From Megalobrama amblycephala (taxonomy: Eukaryota > Chordata > Actinopteri > Cypriniformes > Xenocyprididae), in contig NC_063050.1 in assembly GCF_018812025.1 (NCBI RefSeq), positions 57,672,147 to 57,736,146 of the forward strand: 64,000 bases of DNA, given 5' to 3'. This document shows positions 1-12,949 of the stretch, in pieces. Every line of letters starts with the position of its first letter. Positions within the stretch are counted from its first letter, which is position 1. Below the pieces are notes generated by a model. It made no database searches. It saw only the letters and a program-made list of their open reading frames with translations, and had not been told where the DNA came from. The position numbers and the translations under genes are program-made.

Positions 1-167
1 ACATGCGTAACGCGAATCACGCGAGTTGAAAAATCTGAACTTTGGTGAATATTTACGCCGCATTAACCAATCAGGAGCTTGCTCTAGTAGTGACATGATT
101 ACAACGTAGCGAGCAGAAGGCAGAAATCCGAAACAACAATGGAGGACAAAATCATCTTCAAGGTCAG

Positions 168-887
168 AGAAAAAGTGGAAGTACTCTGCGGTCCTGTCTT
201 TCCTTGACCCCTTCGTCTACCAATGGGAGACAAGCGGGAATATGGAGAGAGGGAATGAGGAGAATCACAGAAGGACATATATGTTGTTGTTGTTTTATGA
301 TGAAAAGTCTAAATTAATTTCTTTCTGACTGGTGTAATGTGAAATGTGTGTAACGTTGTATTAATATTTAATATTGTCATGACAGAGCCCACTGGTTCTT
401 TTGATGACAGTGAGCCTGGGTCCCCTCTGCCAGAACCTGCTGCTGGCCCTTCAACATCTGCAGCTGTACTCACAGGTGTGTACAGGCAATAATGACCATG
501 TTTACATCCATATTATATTTACAGCAAGCACTCATTGCCTCACATAACACTGATGGTTTGTGAATGAGTTTAATCCTTTTCTGCCTTCTCATTGTACAAA
601 ATGTGTTATCATTTGATACAGCACCACCAGGAAGAAGAGCTCAGAGAAGGGTTAGGGAGCAGCCATCAGAGGTGGAGATGCAGCTCCTAGAAGCACTCCG
701 GACCCATCCTTTAGCTCCAGCAGCACCTCCACGCTCAGAGGATGAGCTCTTCCTCTTGAGTCTTGTCCCTTCCCTGCAGAGGTTGCCGCCTCAGAAGAAA
801 GAATTCGTCAAATTTCATATACACAAATTAATTTATGAAAGCAGCACAGTTGTGCTTAATTTGGAACAAGTGGAGCCTACAGAGTAG
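168..887 (+). CDS. MADF-BESS domain protein, 3' exons (partial)
   Basis: Three exon-like segments. The first (from about 168) reads KKWKYSAVLSFLDPFVYQWE, like the end of a MADF (Myb/SANT-like DNA-binding) domain. The second, 386-475, lies between an AG acceptor and a GT donor and encodes a Ser/Pro/Glu-rich linker. The third, 622-887, starts after TACAG and ends in TAG; its DELFLLSLVPSLQRLPPQKK stretch is a BESS protein-interaction motif. The phases of segments two and three match (1+2 nt giving an Ala codon). The donor of the first segment is not resolved, and the N-terminal half of MADF lies outside the window. MADF-BESS proteins are nuclear DNA-binding factors; in fish many are partner proteins of Harbinger transposons, so this may be a transposon gene or a host gene. 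Exons are seen; function is inferred from family. Confidence 0.65.
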
Positions 888-1078
888 TTTTAAAAAACAG
901 GCAGCAATCTCTGCAGGGAATGAACCAGAGTTTCTCTCCTTTCTCCACTCCTTCACTTTGGCCCTCACTCTTCCCTCTTCCAAGCAAGATCCTTTTTATT
1001 CCTGCATGTAGTTGTAAATGTTCTTTGTATAGCCTATGGTTTTTATATTTTTTATTTTGATTTGATATATTTTGTATA

Positions 1079-1084
1079 AATAAA
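1079..1084 (+). terminator. Polyadenylation signal of the MADF-BESS gene
   Basis: AATAAA about 190 bases after the stop codon of the upstream gene, in AT-rich sequence. The Ty3/gypsy element begins only about 35 bases further on, so it inserted just past the likely cleavage site. Confidence 0.5.
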
Positions 1085-1118
1085 TGTTCTATACAATGAC
1101 CAAAGATTTTGGTGTGTT

Positions 1119-1563
1119 TGTAATGAAGGGTCAACAGAGTGGGGATCCATTTGCAGCTTTATTAAACAACGTGCAATGCAGACAGGGCAAAGGCAGATGC
1201 ATAAACATGGACAGGCAATGGTCGTGGCAGGCGGCAGACAAACAGAGTCGGGTCACAGACAGAGATCAGGGCAGGCGGCAAGCAAAAAAAGTCCAGTACA
1301 CAGGCAAGGATCAGGGTAGGTGTCAGAGGTTCACAGGCAATAAACAATCCAAATGGCAACAGATAAACAGTCCACAAGAAAACGCTCAGAAATGATCACC
1401 AAGGCAAATCAAGACTTTGCGAAGTGTGTGTGCATGTGTGTCTTAAATAGTGTGAGTGTGATGCGTTGCAGGTGTGTGCGCAATCAGTCTGATGCAGACT
1501 GATTGCGGGTGATGGCTCCCTTCGGCGGCCCGGAGGAAGAGCTGCGGGAGCCATATTCGTGAC
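1119..1563 (-). repeat. 3' LTR of gypsy A
   Basis: About 445 bp, read on the minus strand from a TCACGAATATGG start to a terminal CA. It contains an AATAAA-type signal near its 3' end (TTTATTAA at about 1158-1165 on the plus strand). It lies just beyond the integrase, preceded by a G-rich polypurine-like stretch (seen as GGGTGGGGGG, about 1574-1583). Its first ~340 bases are repeated at 11161-11502. Confidence 0.75.
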
Positions 1564-1688
1564 GTGATCATCAAGGGTGGGGGGTTGCAGGCCTCGGCTC
1601 CCTCGGCTCCCTCAGACTCTACTCTCGGACCCCCGGAGGGTTTCAGCAGTGATACATGGAAAGTGGGAGAAACACGGTAATTAGCAGG

Positions 1689-2719
<1,031 letters not shown>

Positions 2720-2739
2720 GACATCCCAGTTCTGGATCT

Positions 2740-3690
2740 GGGTGACGGAGAATGGGTGCTGTGGTGAACCGTTCTTTTAGTTCTTGGAATGCATGTACTG
2801 CCTTGGGTGACCAGGCGAGATGTGAGGATTGCTGTTTGGTCATGGACGTTAATGGGGCTGCAATACCACTGAAGTTTCGTATGAACTGCCTTTAGAAGTT
2901 GGCAAACCCCAGAAATCGCTGCAGTTCCTTCAGAGTGCGTGGTTGTGGCCACTCGAGCACCGCCTTTACCTTGCTGTCATCCATGGCTACTCCCTCTTGG
3001 CTGATGACATACCCCAGAAATGACATTGATGTGCGATGAAACTCACATTTTTCAGCTTTAGTATACAGTTTGTGCTGGATAAGTCATTGTAGTACTGCTC
3101 GGACATGTTGGACGTGTTCTTCGAAGGTCTTGGAATATATGAGGATGTCTTCTATGTAGACTATCACCAAGTGATTAAGCATATCCCGAAAAACGTAGTG
3201 AATGATTGGAAGACAGAAGGACTGTTGGATAGGCCGAATGGCATAACGGGGGTCTCATAGTCATCCATTCGTCACCCTCCCTGATTCGAATCAGGTTGTA
3301 CGCACAGCGGAGGTCTAGCTTGGTAAAGTACTCGGCTTGTCTTAACTGTTCGAGGGCTGCAGGTACCAATGGCAAAGGAAACCGTAACTTAACTGTGATA
3401 TCGTTCAATCCACGGTAATCGATACAGGGCCGCAGACTGCCGTCTTTCTTTTTAACAAAAAAGAAGCCTGATGCTTCTGGCAATGTGGAAGGCCAAATAA
3501 ATCCTTTGGCCAGTTCCTCCTTGATGTATGTTTTCATGGCTGCTGACTCGGGTTGCGACAGGTGAAAGATTCTGCCCTTGGGAGGCGTGGTGCCATGTAG
3601 GAGATCGATGGCACAGTCACTGGGACGATGAGGAGGTAATTCAGTTGATTTGTTCTTACTAAAAGCAATCACCAAGTCAGCATATTTAGC
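2740..3690 (-). pseudogene. Gypsy A reverse transcriptase remnant
   Basis: Residues typical of Ty3/gypsy [17 protein letters not shown], a fingers motif [17 protein letters not shown], and [20 protein letters not shown] (about 3260-3660). A frameshift follows. Past a gap the thumb region resumes in another frame near 2790-3170, where the YxDD box reads YIED, followed by [14 protein letters not shown] and LQRFLGF with internal stops. RNase H is not recognisable between this and the integrase. The protease that should precede RT is absent: gag ends only ~100 bases upstream. Confidence 0.75.
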
Positions 3691-3773
3691 AGGTATGTTG
3701 GGCTTTTTGTTCTCAGTCTTGTGTAGTGAGACGGTTTGAATAGAAAGGGGAGTTGAATGGGAATCTTAAGGCT

Positions 3774-4660
3774 TTATTTGAATGGGAATCTTGATGCAGT
3801 TAGAGGAATAGTCAGATTGGAGGTCACCGCTTTGGGATTGGAGGAACTGGGTCGTACTGGGCAGTTAATTTTGATGTGACTGGCCTGTCCACAGTATAAG
3901 CACAAGTGCAGTTGTCGTCTCCTTTCTCTCTCCTCTGGGAAAAGTGGAGTGTATCCGAGCTGCAAGGGTTCATGTGCGGGACTGACTGATGTGGACAAAC
4001 GGACAGGACGCCGGGAACGGAGGAGATTATCAATGTGAATGGCTAGTTTGATTAATGCATTTAGTGAGCTTCCTTCATCATGGCATGCAAGCTTGGCTTG
4101 CAGCTCCAGAGATAGGCCCCTACGGAATAACAATTGCTGCTGTACTCACAGTTTCAATGTATCCTCGACCCAGTTCGTTTGGGCAGCCAGAGTGCGGAAG
4201 TTCAGCCCGTACTCCACTGCTGTGGATTTGCCTTGAGAGAGAGGAGTTGATCACCAGCGCTCTTGCCTCCCTTGGGATGCTCGAAGACCTCTTTGAAGCT
4301 TTGAAGAAAAGCCGAAAAGGTGGGAAACACGGAGCTATCCTCTCTCCACACTGCTGTGGCCCAATCCAGTGCTTTACCAGTAAGCAGAGAGCACACAAAC
4401 GATATCCGACTGCATTCGGTGGTATACAGAGATGGTTGTTGGTTAACAAACAGGGAGCATTGGAGAAGGAACCCCTTACATTTAGCGGGAGTGGCGTCAA
4501 ACTTCTCCGGGAGTGCGAGATGTGGGTTTACTGCAGGAGGGGCCGTGAAGACTGGATTGCCGGGAGCAGTGGGCGGCGGCGTGGCGGCTTTGGTGGGGTT
4601 GAACCAAAGACTCTGCAAAGTTTTTACCAGGTCTTCTGTAAGTGAGGTTAAGCGGTTCAA
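3774..4660 (-). pseudogene. Gypsy A gag remnant
   Basis: The N-terminal part (4202-4660) carries a capsid-like stretch with [18 protein letters not shown] and [18 protein letters not shown] frameshift near 4200 leads to the C-terminal part (3774-4133), which holds a CCHC zinc knuckle CLYCGQASHIKINC (C-x2-C-x4-H-x4-C). Gag packages element RNA into particles. The start at 4660 is an ATG with no recognisable leader upstream. Confidence 0.75.
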
Positions 4661-5099
4661 TTTGGAAATATTGGAAGTAATATTAGGAGTTTCGCTGTTT
4701 TATCTTTTGAAGTTCCTAAAGGTTTTACCAGTTTTCATAATGTTGATCAGCTAGAAATTATTGTTCTTTGCTTTATGAATTTCCCGGGCAATCTGAATCT
4801 GGTTTGTCTTATTTGCAAACGAATTGTGTTGCTTTAAAATCTAATGTGAATACATATTACAAAGCGCTCACCAAAACAATGTTTTGTATTGATTTACCAT
4901 CGAACGAAGTTATCATAGTTGGTTAAATTTAAGTCTGGTTAAGTCTTTGTGCCATCTACAGGCCTTTTGGGTGAAGTGTAGGTTGGTAAAGAACTTGCAA
5001 AATAGCCATAATTACATTACTCTTTTGATAGAATAATCGTGATTATAATTTTGAGCAAAAATAATCGTGATTATCAGTTTGACCATTTTCAAATGTCAA
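4661..5099. other. No gene seen; region between gypsy A gag and the nested L2
   Basis: AT-rich sequence with no coding or LTR similarity seen. A pair of short AATCGTGATTAT repeats lies at about 5033-5075. The expected end of the 5' LTR and the primer-binding site should be here but were not found, so a deletion probably accompanied or followed the L2 insertion. Confidence 0.4.
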
Positions 5100-5638
5100 G
5101 TGTCCCCAACTAAGCAAGCCAAAGGCGACAGCGGCAAGGAACCCAAACTCCAACAGGTGACATCAGGTGGCAAATAGGTGTTAAATTGGAGAAAAAAACC
5201 TTGGGAGAAACCAGGCTTAGTTGGGGGGCCAGTTCTCCTCTGGCGAACAGTGCTTTGTTATGATTTAGGTTGCTATCATAAGTCTGATAGGATCGCAACA
5301 TTCAAAGTATTTATTCAAGTTCCATCCAGTTGAGGATCGTATTCATCACGCCGGTATGGACGGTTTGTTGAGGAACTGTGCTACTGGCTGTCGTGTCGAT
5401 GAGGCCTTCACAATGGTTGATCTAGTTGACTCGATCTCTGCTGATACTTCAGGGCTGCGTTGTGGTCGTGTCAAGGCCGGTCTCATCTGGATACGGCCCG
5501 GATCCGGTTGACTACGGTAAACCTCGGGATAAACAGAAAGACTAATATTAGCGTAGATGCCATTCTTTTTCTGATGTAACGAGTACATCTGGTGTTATAG
5601 GAAGTGTTCCCGGTTCCGGCTGACCTAATTTATGCAGC

Positions 5639-7530
5639 CTAATAATCCTTTAACAGATTTGAAAATATAAATTTATAATGTGTTGTGTATGCCAGGTTAA
5701 AGAGATGCATTTTTAGTCTACATTTAAACTGACAGAGTGTGTCTTCTTCCCGAACAATGCTAGGAAGGTTGTTCCACAGTTTAGGTTCCAAATAGGAGAA
5801 GGATCTACCACCTGCGGTTGATTTCGATATTCTAGGTATTATCAGCTGGCCTGAATTCTGAGATCGCAATAAACGTGAAGGACTATAATGCATTAAGAGC
5901 TCGCTTAGGTACTGGGGAGCTAAACCATTTAGTGCTTTGTAAGTAATTAACAAGATTTTAAAATCTATACGATGTTTAACAGGAAGCCAATGCAGCGATG
6001 ACAGAACTGGGCTAATATGGTCATACTTTCTAGTTCTAGTAAGAACTCTAGCTGCTGCATTTTGTACGAGCTGTAGTTTATCTATCAAGTGGGACGAACA
6101 ACCACCCAGTAGAGCGTTACAGTAATCTAGCCTCGAGGTCATGAACGCATGAACTAACTGTTCTGCATTCTTCATTGAGAGCATATGTCGTAGTTTAGAT
6201 ATATTTTTAAAGATGGAAGAATGCGGTTTTGCAGATGCTAGTAACATGGCCTTCAAATGAAAGATTGGTATCGAAGAGCACACCCAGGTTCCTAGTTGAC
6301 GACGAAGACTTAACAGAGCAGCCATCAAGTGTTAGACAGTATTCTAGATTATTACGTGAAGAAAATTTCAGTCCAAAAATTAGAGTCTCTGTTTTTTTCT
6401 GAATTTAGTAGTAGGAAATTACTGGTCATCCAGTTTTTTATATAAATTTTTTATATCAAATTGGTAAGTTTCGTCAGGGCGCGAAGAAATATAGAGCGGA
6501 GTATCATCAGCGTAACAATGAAAACTAACGCCATGCTTCCTAATGATGTCTCCCAAGGGTAGCATGTACAGAGTGAAAAGCAATGGTCCTAGTACTGAGC
6601 CTTGCAGTACTCCATATTTAACTTGTGATTGATATGACCTCTCTTCGTTTACTACTACAAACTGATAACGGTCAGATAAGTATGATTTGAACCATGACAG
6701 TGCAGTTCCACTAATGCCAACATAATTTTCGAGTCTATTTAAAAGAATATTGTGATCAATAGTGTCAAATGCAGCACTAAGATCCAGTAACACTAATAGA
6801 GAGATACAACCACGATCTGATGATAAGAGCAAATCATTAGTAACTCTAATGAGAGCAGTCTCAGTACTATGGTACGGTCTAAATCCTGACTGGAAATCCT
6901 CACAGATATTATTTCTTTCTAAAAAGGAACATAGTTGCGATGAAACTGCCTTTTATTAAACCTCTTATTAAAAAAACACAACTTGATCCTAGAGAATTAG
7001 TCAATTACAGGCCGATTTCAAATCTCACTTTTCTGTCAAAAATACTAGAAACAGCCAGCTTAAAAGTTTTTGGTACGTATCCTAGTGATAAAGATGAATT
7101 AACAATATTAAGAAGAGGATATATGACCTCTGGAAGCATCTCTTTCAATAGCTTAGTCGGTATAGGGTCTAACATACATGTTGTTGATTTTGATGATTTA
7201 GCAAGTTTAGACAATTCTTCCTCTCCTAAAGCAGTAAATGAATTGAATTTTTCTTTAGGGACACTACAATACACTGTCTCACACAATACTGTAGTAGACA
7301 GTTGCATGGTTATAATTTTTTCTCTAATATTATCAATCTTGCAAGTAAAGAAGTTCATAAAGTCATTACTGCTGCGCTCTTTGGAAACATCAGAAGTTGA
7401 AGCTTTATTTCTTGTTAATTTAGCCACTGTATCAAATAAATACCTAGGGTTGTGTTTATTTTCTTCTAAGAGTTTTGAAAAATAGGCAGATCTAGCAGTT
7501 TTTAAGGCCTTTCTGTACTCAATCATTTTC
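5639..7530 (-). pseudogene. L2 copy A ORF2 C-terminus: reverse transcriptase
   Basis: Continues ORF2 past the insert: linker (7005-7530; EYRKALKTARSAYFSKLLEE), RT start ([15 protein letters not shown]), then a ~100-bp block that reads as RT on the opposite strand (about 6953-7052). RT palm follows at 6419-6832 with [13 protein letters not shown] and [11 protein letters not shown], then the thumb and C-terminal region (5639-6328) with QLVQNAAARVLTR and WLPVKHRIDFKI. The catalytic YADD is present. Frameshifts near 6420 and the inversion abolish function. Confidence 0.75.
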
Positions 7531-7532
7531 TC

Positions 7533-8761
7533 TGTAAGGCGTGATTTTCCTGCTAAACGGAAACTGAGATCATGCTTCCTGCAATAAAGCAATAAAACTT
7601 GCCTAGGGAAGAAGATATCAAAGGCAAAGGCACTGGCAACGCCTTGCCCCAAAAGGACAATACCTCCCCCACCACACACACACAAACAAACACACCTTCC
7701 CTTCCCCCTGACTGAAAGTTATTCAAAACATATAATGTAACTTGTGTATTTATTGTTTTTCCCTTTTCATGTTTGGTACCATTTTAAAGGTCTCAGTGCG
7801 AATTGGTAAATGGTCTCAATTTCACAGCAGTCACTGGTGTTATGAAGAAGATTGAAAACTAAGGAAAATTCTGTCCCCTTTTTGGGTGGTGTCTCTCTTC
7901 TCCTCTCCCCCAAAACAGGTGTTGGTGTAATAAACATTTACAACTCTTTGTTCTGGTCTGTATATAAGGTAAAAAGCAAAGCAGTCAGGGGGGATCATCT
8001 GTAGAAGAGGCCCCCAGAGATGGGTGAATGTCTTCAGACATTCACCCATCCCTGTGTATATATGCATTTCTTTGAGTAATCGATATTATGCATTTATCAT
8101 TTCTGAATTGGCTTCTAATTGTCTAATTGTAATGTAATTGGCATGATATATTTTTACTTGACAAATAAAAGGTTATATTTGGTTGATTCTGTATTATTCT
8201 TAATCCATTATTTCTAGTAGATCAAAGCGAAGGTATTACCTCAAATCTGTGTTCAGGATTGTTCATACGAAAGGTTTAATAGATGGAGCATGGGGCACGT
8301 CAATTAAGTCCATTTCGATTTCTGACAATCACTGCCTTAAATAAGTTGCAGTTTTCGTAAATATATCAAAACTATACTTTTTGTTACGAGTAAGCAGAGC
8401 GCGACCGACTTAAAGGTAGATATTTACCCTGCATCCAATGTTTAAGGTCAGACTGACGAGTTTGTGTCCGGGAAGAGCAAGTTGGCCAAAGTGACTCTTC
8501 TAAAGCGATACCGGGACTGCAGTGAACGAAATAATTGAAGATATAAGGTAATCAGAATAATCGAATATCTAAATTAATACATAACAAATGATTAATTTCT
8601 AATTGGAGACACAACCCTTAGAATAAGAATCATTTGAAATTGGAGTCAGATTAAGCGAGTGAAATTAAGTGAACTTAATAGAGGCGCTGAAAAGGCATAC
8701 ACGCGTTAACCTTCCCCGTCCTGTGGGAAACCGTCATTGGACCCATTAGGCGGGCCTTACA
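7533..8761. mobile_element. 1.2-kb TIR element inserted in L2 copy A
   Basis: The ends are inverted (TGTAAGGC at 7533 and GCCTTACA ending at 8761) and the flanks carry a 4-bp duplication TCTC (7529-7532 and 8762-8765). Removing it makes the L2 reading frame continuous (W-R-E-K-M). No transposase is visible inside. Contents are AT-rich with a CA-rich stretch near 7670-7700. The superfamily is unknown. Confidence 0.5.
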
Positions 8762-9740
8762 TCTCTCTCCACGAAATGCGAAATACTTCTAGTTTTGTTT
8801 TCTTCCAGCTGCGCTCCATTTTTCTAGCTACTGTTTTTAGGGCCCGAGTGTGCTCATTGTACCATGGCATTTGATTAAATTCCTTAATCTTTTTTAAACG
8901 CAAAGGAGCAACTGAATCTAATGTGCTGGAAAAGACAGAGGCAATAGTTTCTGTTGCAACATCGAGGTCTTCTAAGCTGTCTGGTATGCTAAGGCGATGA
9001 AACTGATCAGGAAGATTATTTATAAAGCGATCTTTAGTGGTAGAAGTGATGGTTCTACCATATTTGTGGCAGGGAGGCAGTTTAGCCTCTTTGACTAAAT
9101 GTAGTATACACGAGACTAGATAATGATCTGAGATGTCGTCACTCTGCTGCAGAATTTCAACGGCATCAATATCGATTCCATGTGACAATATTAGATCTAA
9201 AGTATGATTACGACAATGAGTGGGTCCCGACACGTGTTGTCTAACACCAATAGAGTTTAGAATGTCTGTAAATGCCAATCCCAATGAGTCTTTTTTATTG
9301 TCTAAATGGATATTAAAATCACCAACAACAAGGACTTTATCTGCAGCTAGTACTAATTCTGATAGAAAATCAGCAATTTCTTTGATAAAGTCTGTATGGT
9401 GTCCTGGTGGCCTGTATACAGTAGCCAGCACAAATGTCAACTTACATAATGTTATGTAAAGCACCATCACTTCGAAGGAATTATATTTGAAAGACTTTTG
9501 ACTAATACTGTAAATATTACTATAAATTACAGCAACACCTCCCCCTTTGCCTTTCTGACGAGGATTGTGTTGATAATCATAACCTTGAGGGCTAGACTCA
9601 TTTAAAGTAATGTAATCGTCCGGTTTTAGCCAGGTTTCTGTCAAACACAGCACATCTAGATTATTGTCTCTGATAATATCGTTTACAATAAGTGCTTTTG
9701 AAGAAAGTGATCTAATATTTAACAATCCAAGCGTTATCAT
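8757..9740 (-). pseudogene. L2 copy A ORF2 N-terminus: AP endonuclease
   Basis: A 327-residue open frame with the full apurinic-type endonuclease order: GLLNIRSLSSKA, LTETWLKPDD (catalytic Glu), KGGGVAVIYS, ATVYRPPG, VVGDFNIHLDN (Asp), SDDISDHYLVSC (Asp-His). The frame stops exactly where a foreign 1.2-kb insert begins, after SWREM, so the endonuclease is intact by eye but detached from its RT. It nicks target DNA to prime reverse transcription. Confidence 0.8.
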
Positions 9741-9983
9741 TTGTTTATCATTATTATCTCTATTTTTTATTTGTTGAACATCAATTAAATTTTTACCATT
9801 AAATGGGTTTGGAATTTTTTGTTTTTACTAATTCGGGGTACAGACACAGTCTCTATGTGATAATATCTAGGTGTGAGTTTCTATGTGTTGGGATTTATCT
9901 GACTTCTGTAACGTGAGGCAGCTAGCAGACGGTCGGTTTAGCCAGTCTGTCTGCTTCCTGACCTGGGCTGTAGTTTGTCATGT

Positions 9984-10807
9984 TTCAGCTCTAAGACTAT
10001 GTGCCATATTACTAGAGAGAAGAGCAGCACCATCCCGGGATGGATGAATACCATCTCTTTTCAACAGGTCAGGTCTGCCCCAAAACAACTTTTCCAATTG
10101 TCTATGAAACCTATATTATTCTGCGGACACCACTTAGACAGCCAGCCATTGAGGAATAACAATCTGCTAACTAACATCACTCAGAGCAAATTACTTCTCC
10201 TGACATTGTACTTGCGAGTTCACACACCTCTTTAATGTTAATTTTAGTCATCGCCGACTGGCGAAGTCGAACATCATTTGTGCCGACGTGAATAATAATT
10301 TTAGAGTATTTACGATTAGCATTAGCCAGTACTTTTAAATTTGCTTTGATGTCAGATGCTCTGGCTCCCGGCAAACATGTGACTATGGTGGCTGGTGTCT
10401 CGATTTTCACGTTCCATGTAATAGAATCGCCAATAACTAGGGCACTTTCAACAGGATTCTCAGTGGGTGCGTCACTGAGTGGGAAGAACCTGTTTGATGT
10501 TCTTACTGGAACGGAAGTGTGGTGTTTTCCGCGGCTAGGCCGCCTCACCGTTACCCAAGTGCCCTGCTGCGCCGGGCTCTACAGCCAGAACCGAACAATG
10601 TACAGAGTTCACTAAGCTAGTCGCATCCAAAACAGTATCTGAAGCCCCTGCATTCTTACTATCCTCGATTAAAGTTTGGATGCGGGTCTCTAATTCTGAG
10701 ATTCTCTCTGTCAGCCTGACTATTTCCCTACATTTATGACATGTAAATCCCTCGTCGCTGACAGAGAGAGCTAAGCTAAATGTGACAAACTGAACATGAG
10801 ATAACAC
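9984..10807 (-). pseudogene. L2 copy A ORF1, SGNH/GDSL esterase-like
   Basis: The N-terminal part (10535-10807) has a CHKC motif and a short coiled-coil-like stretch (RLTERISELETRIQTL). A frame change near 10540 leads to [14 protein letters not shown] (SGNH block I serine) and [15 protein letters not shown] (block III, G-x-N-D) at 10177-10548. The block V histidine, as DGIHPS, lies at about 10040 in another frame. The esterase ORF1 is a hallmark of many vertebrate CR1/L2-like LINEs; its role in retrotransposition is not settled. Broken by at least two frameshifts. Confidence 0.7.
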
Positions 10808-11150
10808 TGGGAAAGGATGACATGACTCACCGTGTTTGTAGACTGATCCAAGTTGCCACAGCTGTTTGATGAACGCGTTGGAAAAGGAGCGCGCAAGACT
10901 GATGATAAGTTAACAAGCTAGCGAGATGCAAACGCGTTGTAACAGCAATTTAGATTCAAAGATTACAAGCTGGCGACGTCAGATTAATGTGGTAGGCAAT
11001 AGTATATATATAAAGTAATGATAATATAAGCAACAAAAAGTACGAGATTCAATAAAAGTAAGAGAAAACAAAGATATACAGAGATGCAAAACACTGAGCA
11101 GCGAGGCAGAGGCAGCGAGGCAGAGAGGCAGACAGGAGGCAGACAGGAGC
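10808..11150 (-). promoter_or_regulatory. L2 5' UTR / internal promoter region
   Basis: GC/CT-rich start (repeated CTGCCTC on the minus strand) followed by ~300 bp to ORF1. The same segment recurs at 47654-48041 without downstream LINE sequence. LINE 5' UTRs hold an internal Pol II promoter; no TATA box is evident. A splice-donor-like GGTGAGTCA lies near its downstream end in both copies. Confidence 0.45.
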
Positions 11151-11160
11151 AATCGAGCAG

Positions 11161-11502
11161 GAGTCGGGTCACAGGCAGAGATCAGGGCAGGCAGCAAGCA
11201 AACAAAGTCCAGTACACAGGCAGAGGTTCACAGAGAATAAACAGTCCAAACGGCAACAGATAAACAGTCCTCAAGAAAACGCTCAGAAATGATCACCAAG
11301 GAAAATCAAGACTTTGCGAAGTGTGTGTGTGTGTTTGTGTGTCTTAAATAGTGTGAGTGTGATGCGGTACAGGTGTGTGCGCAATCAGTCCCAGGAATGA
11401 GGCCCTATGGAAAACGTAGTCCGAATGGGAGATGATCAGTATTCGGGTGATGGCTCCCTCCGGCGGCTCGGAGGAAGACCCGCCGGAGCCATATTCGTGA
11501 CA
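11161..11502 (-). repeat. 5' LTR of gypsy A, truncated
   Basis: Matches the first ~340 bp of the LTR at 1119-1563 in the same orientation, including a GT-rich stretch near 11320-11340. The remaining ~100 bp of the LTR are replaced by the 5' end of an L2 LINE at about 11150. The outer edge ends in CA followed by the GTGTT duplication. Confidence 0.75.
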
Positions 11503-12149
11503 GTGTTACTTTGTGCACAAAATAATAAATCATAATTATATTTGTTACATAAAAATATTATTTCTAAGTTAAGACTACAATACTTATGGCAAACATTTGT
11601 AATTTTTCTAATTTTTCTAATGCATTTTTCTAATTTTACCATATTGCAAATACACTCACAATAGTATAGTAAAAAAATAGTTATTTGTGATTGGAGTGTT
11701 ATATAGTGATTGGTATAGTGTAATGAGAATGCAGCAATGAGACAGGGATTCCTTTTGGAGGCTGCCTCCATTTATTATTTGAAAACAAGAAAACTAATTC
11801 AAGAAAACTAAAACAAGAAAACAACTTGAACAAAAAATGATTGAAAAATGATGAAAGATTTACAAGAGTTAAGGATGAAAAAAGATGGGAATATTTACAC
11901 ATTTTATCAATTTTTACTTCAATTGTTCAGACAAACACCTGCTATATACACATGCAGAAATATATATTTGACTATTGCATCATAAAGTCACTGCATGATT
12001 AGAACTAGTGGATGGCAAAACTCCTCAGAGGATGAGCACTGGTGCTTCTTTGATAAAGGCAACAATACACGAAAAGATAAATTACTATTTTCAATATTGG
12101 TTCTGCATGTTTCAAAGAGATCATAAGGAGGAGTCCACGTGAAGACTTT
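11503..12149. other. No gene recognised; AT-rich flank of gypsy A
   Basis: Begins with the GTGTT duplication. The minus strand at 11988-12221 is open for 77 codons (stretch KVFTWTPPYDLFETC), with no family recognised. Otherwise only low-complexity A-rich sequence. Confidence 0.3.
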
Positions 12150-12418
12150 TAAAAACTGTGACAGAGCAAAAGGTGCACCTCCCTGTACAGATCCTAAGCA
12201 TGACCAAACCACAACTACCAAACACAGTTATAAAGTGGACACCACCAGGTGAATGCAGGGGACAGGGAAGACCAAGGAAGACGTGGAGACAGATGTTTCA
12301 CGAAGACCTGAAGAATGTCAGTGTCCCATGGGAAGATGTGGAGAATGAGGCCACAGATTGGATATGTTGGAGGACACTTGTTGCCCAATATGCCCAGCAC
12401 AGCACTTGATGATGATGT
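12150..12418 (+). pseudogene. LINE reverse-transcriptase C-terminal remnant
   Basis: Reads KWTPPGECRGQGRPRKTWRQ then WRTLVAQYAQHST and a stop, followed by a (TGA)-rich tail at about 12408-12418. The W-T-P ... RGRP-x-x-TW ... W-R-x-L-V pattern is the usual C-terminal end of RTE/I-like LINE polyproteins, distinct from the L2 copies here. Only the last ~80 residues remain, consistent with a strongly 5'-truncated insertion. Confidence 0.55.
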
Positions 12419-12949
12419 TGTGAGTTTATACATAACTGTAGGATTTCCTTCTGTAAAGAGTGTAGCATAATTAAATGTTAAATGTATTTATATAATACAG
12501 TTTTTTACGATTGCTTACACACTAAAATTAAACTTTTCCCACAATTAGCAAAACCTTACACTCAAGGAGCAAAACACAAAGCTAGATCTGCACAACTATA
12601 AGCACATTCTCAGCCTCACACTTTTTGCAAAACACTACACACATTGTTTTGCACAACACTAAACACACTTCTCTACATTAGACACAGAAATCTAACATAA
12701 TGTCACTTCTTTGCCATTTCAAGACACTGCTTTCCAAAATACCACCCCATAAACCAATTGATCAAACACAGCCGTCAGGTGTGAAGACACTTGGGTGCTT
12801 AACTGTAAACTCAACAATCAGGTGCTATAGTACTATAAAAAGGCAAAATGTGAGTTTATGAGTTTTCAACAAAATGAAAGGCAATGTTGCAGTAAGAGGG
12901 AGAGGGAGAAACATAATTTTGAATCATTTTGAATGTCCCGGGCCAACGC

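Larger units (their letters stand above)
5100..11150 (-). mobile_element. L2-type LINE, copy A (near full length, broken)
   Basis: From 5' to 3' on the minus strand: 5' UTR (10808-11150), ORF1 with an SGNH esterase, ORF2 with endonuclease and RT, and a 3' UTR (5100-5638) matching the 3' UTR of copy B at 17060-17440. The 5' UTR is shared with an isolated fragment at 47654-48041, supporting a true 5' end. The coding part is interrupted by a 1.2-kb TIR insert (7533-8761) and by an inverted block (about 6953-7052). No terminal microsatellite tail was found at the 3' end, so that end is decayed. CR1/L2-clade LINEs retrotranspose by target-primed reverse transcription. Family assignment rests on RT motifs and tail type seen in the sister copies. 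Confidence 0.8.

Noticed and set aside
1162..1395. Small ORFs in the LTR of gypsy A (both strands)
   Set aside because: They lie wholly within the LTR, overlap each other and end arbitrarily.
6940..7485. Plus-strand ORF that looks like a second L2 RT
   Set aside because: Only its first ~35 codons are RT and they come from the inverted block; the rest is antisense of L2 copy A.
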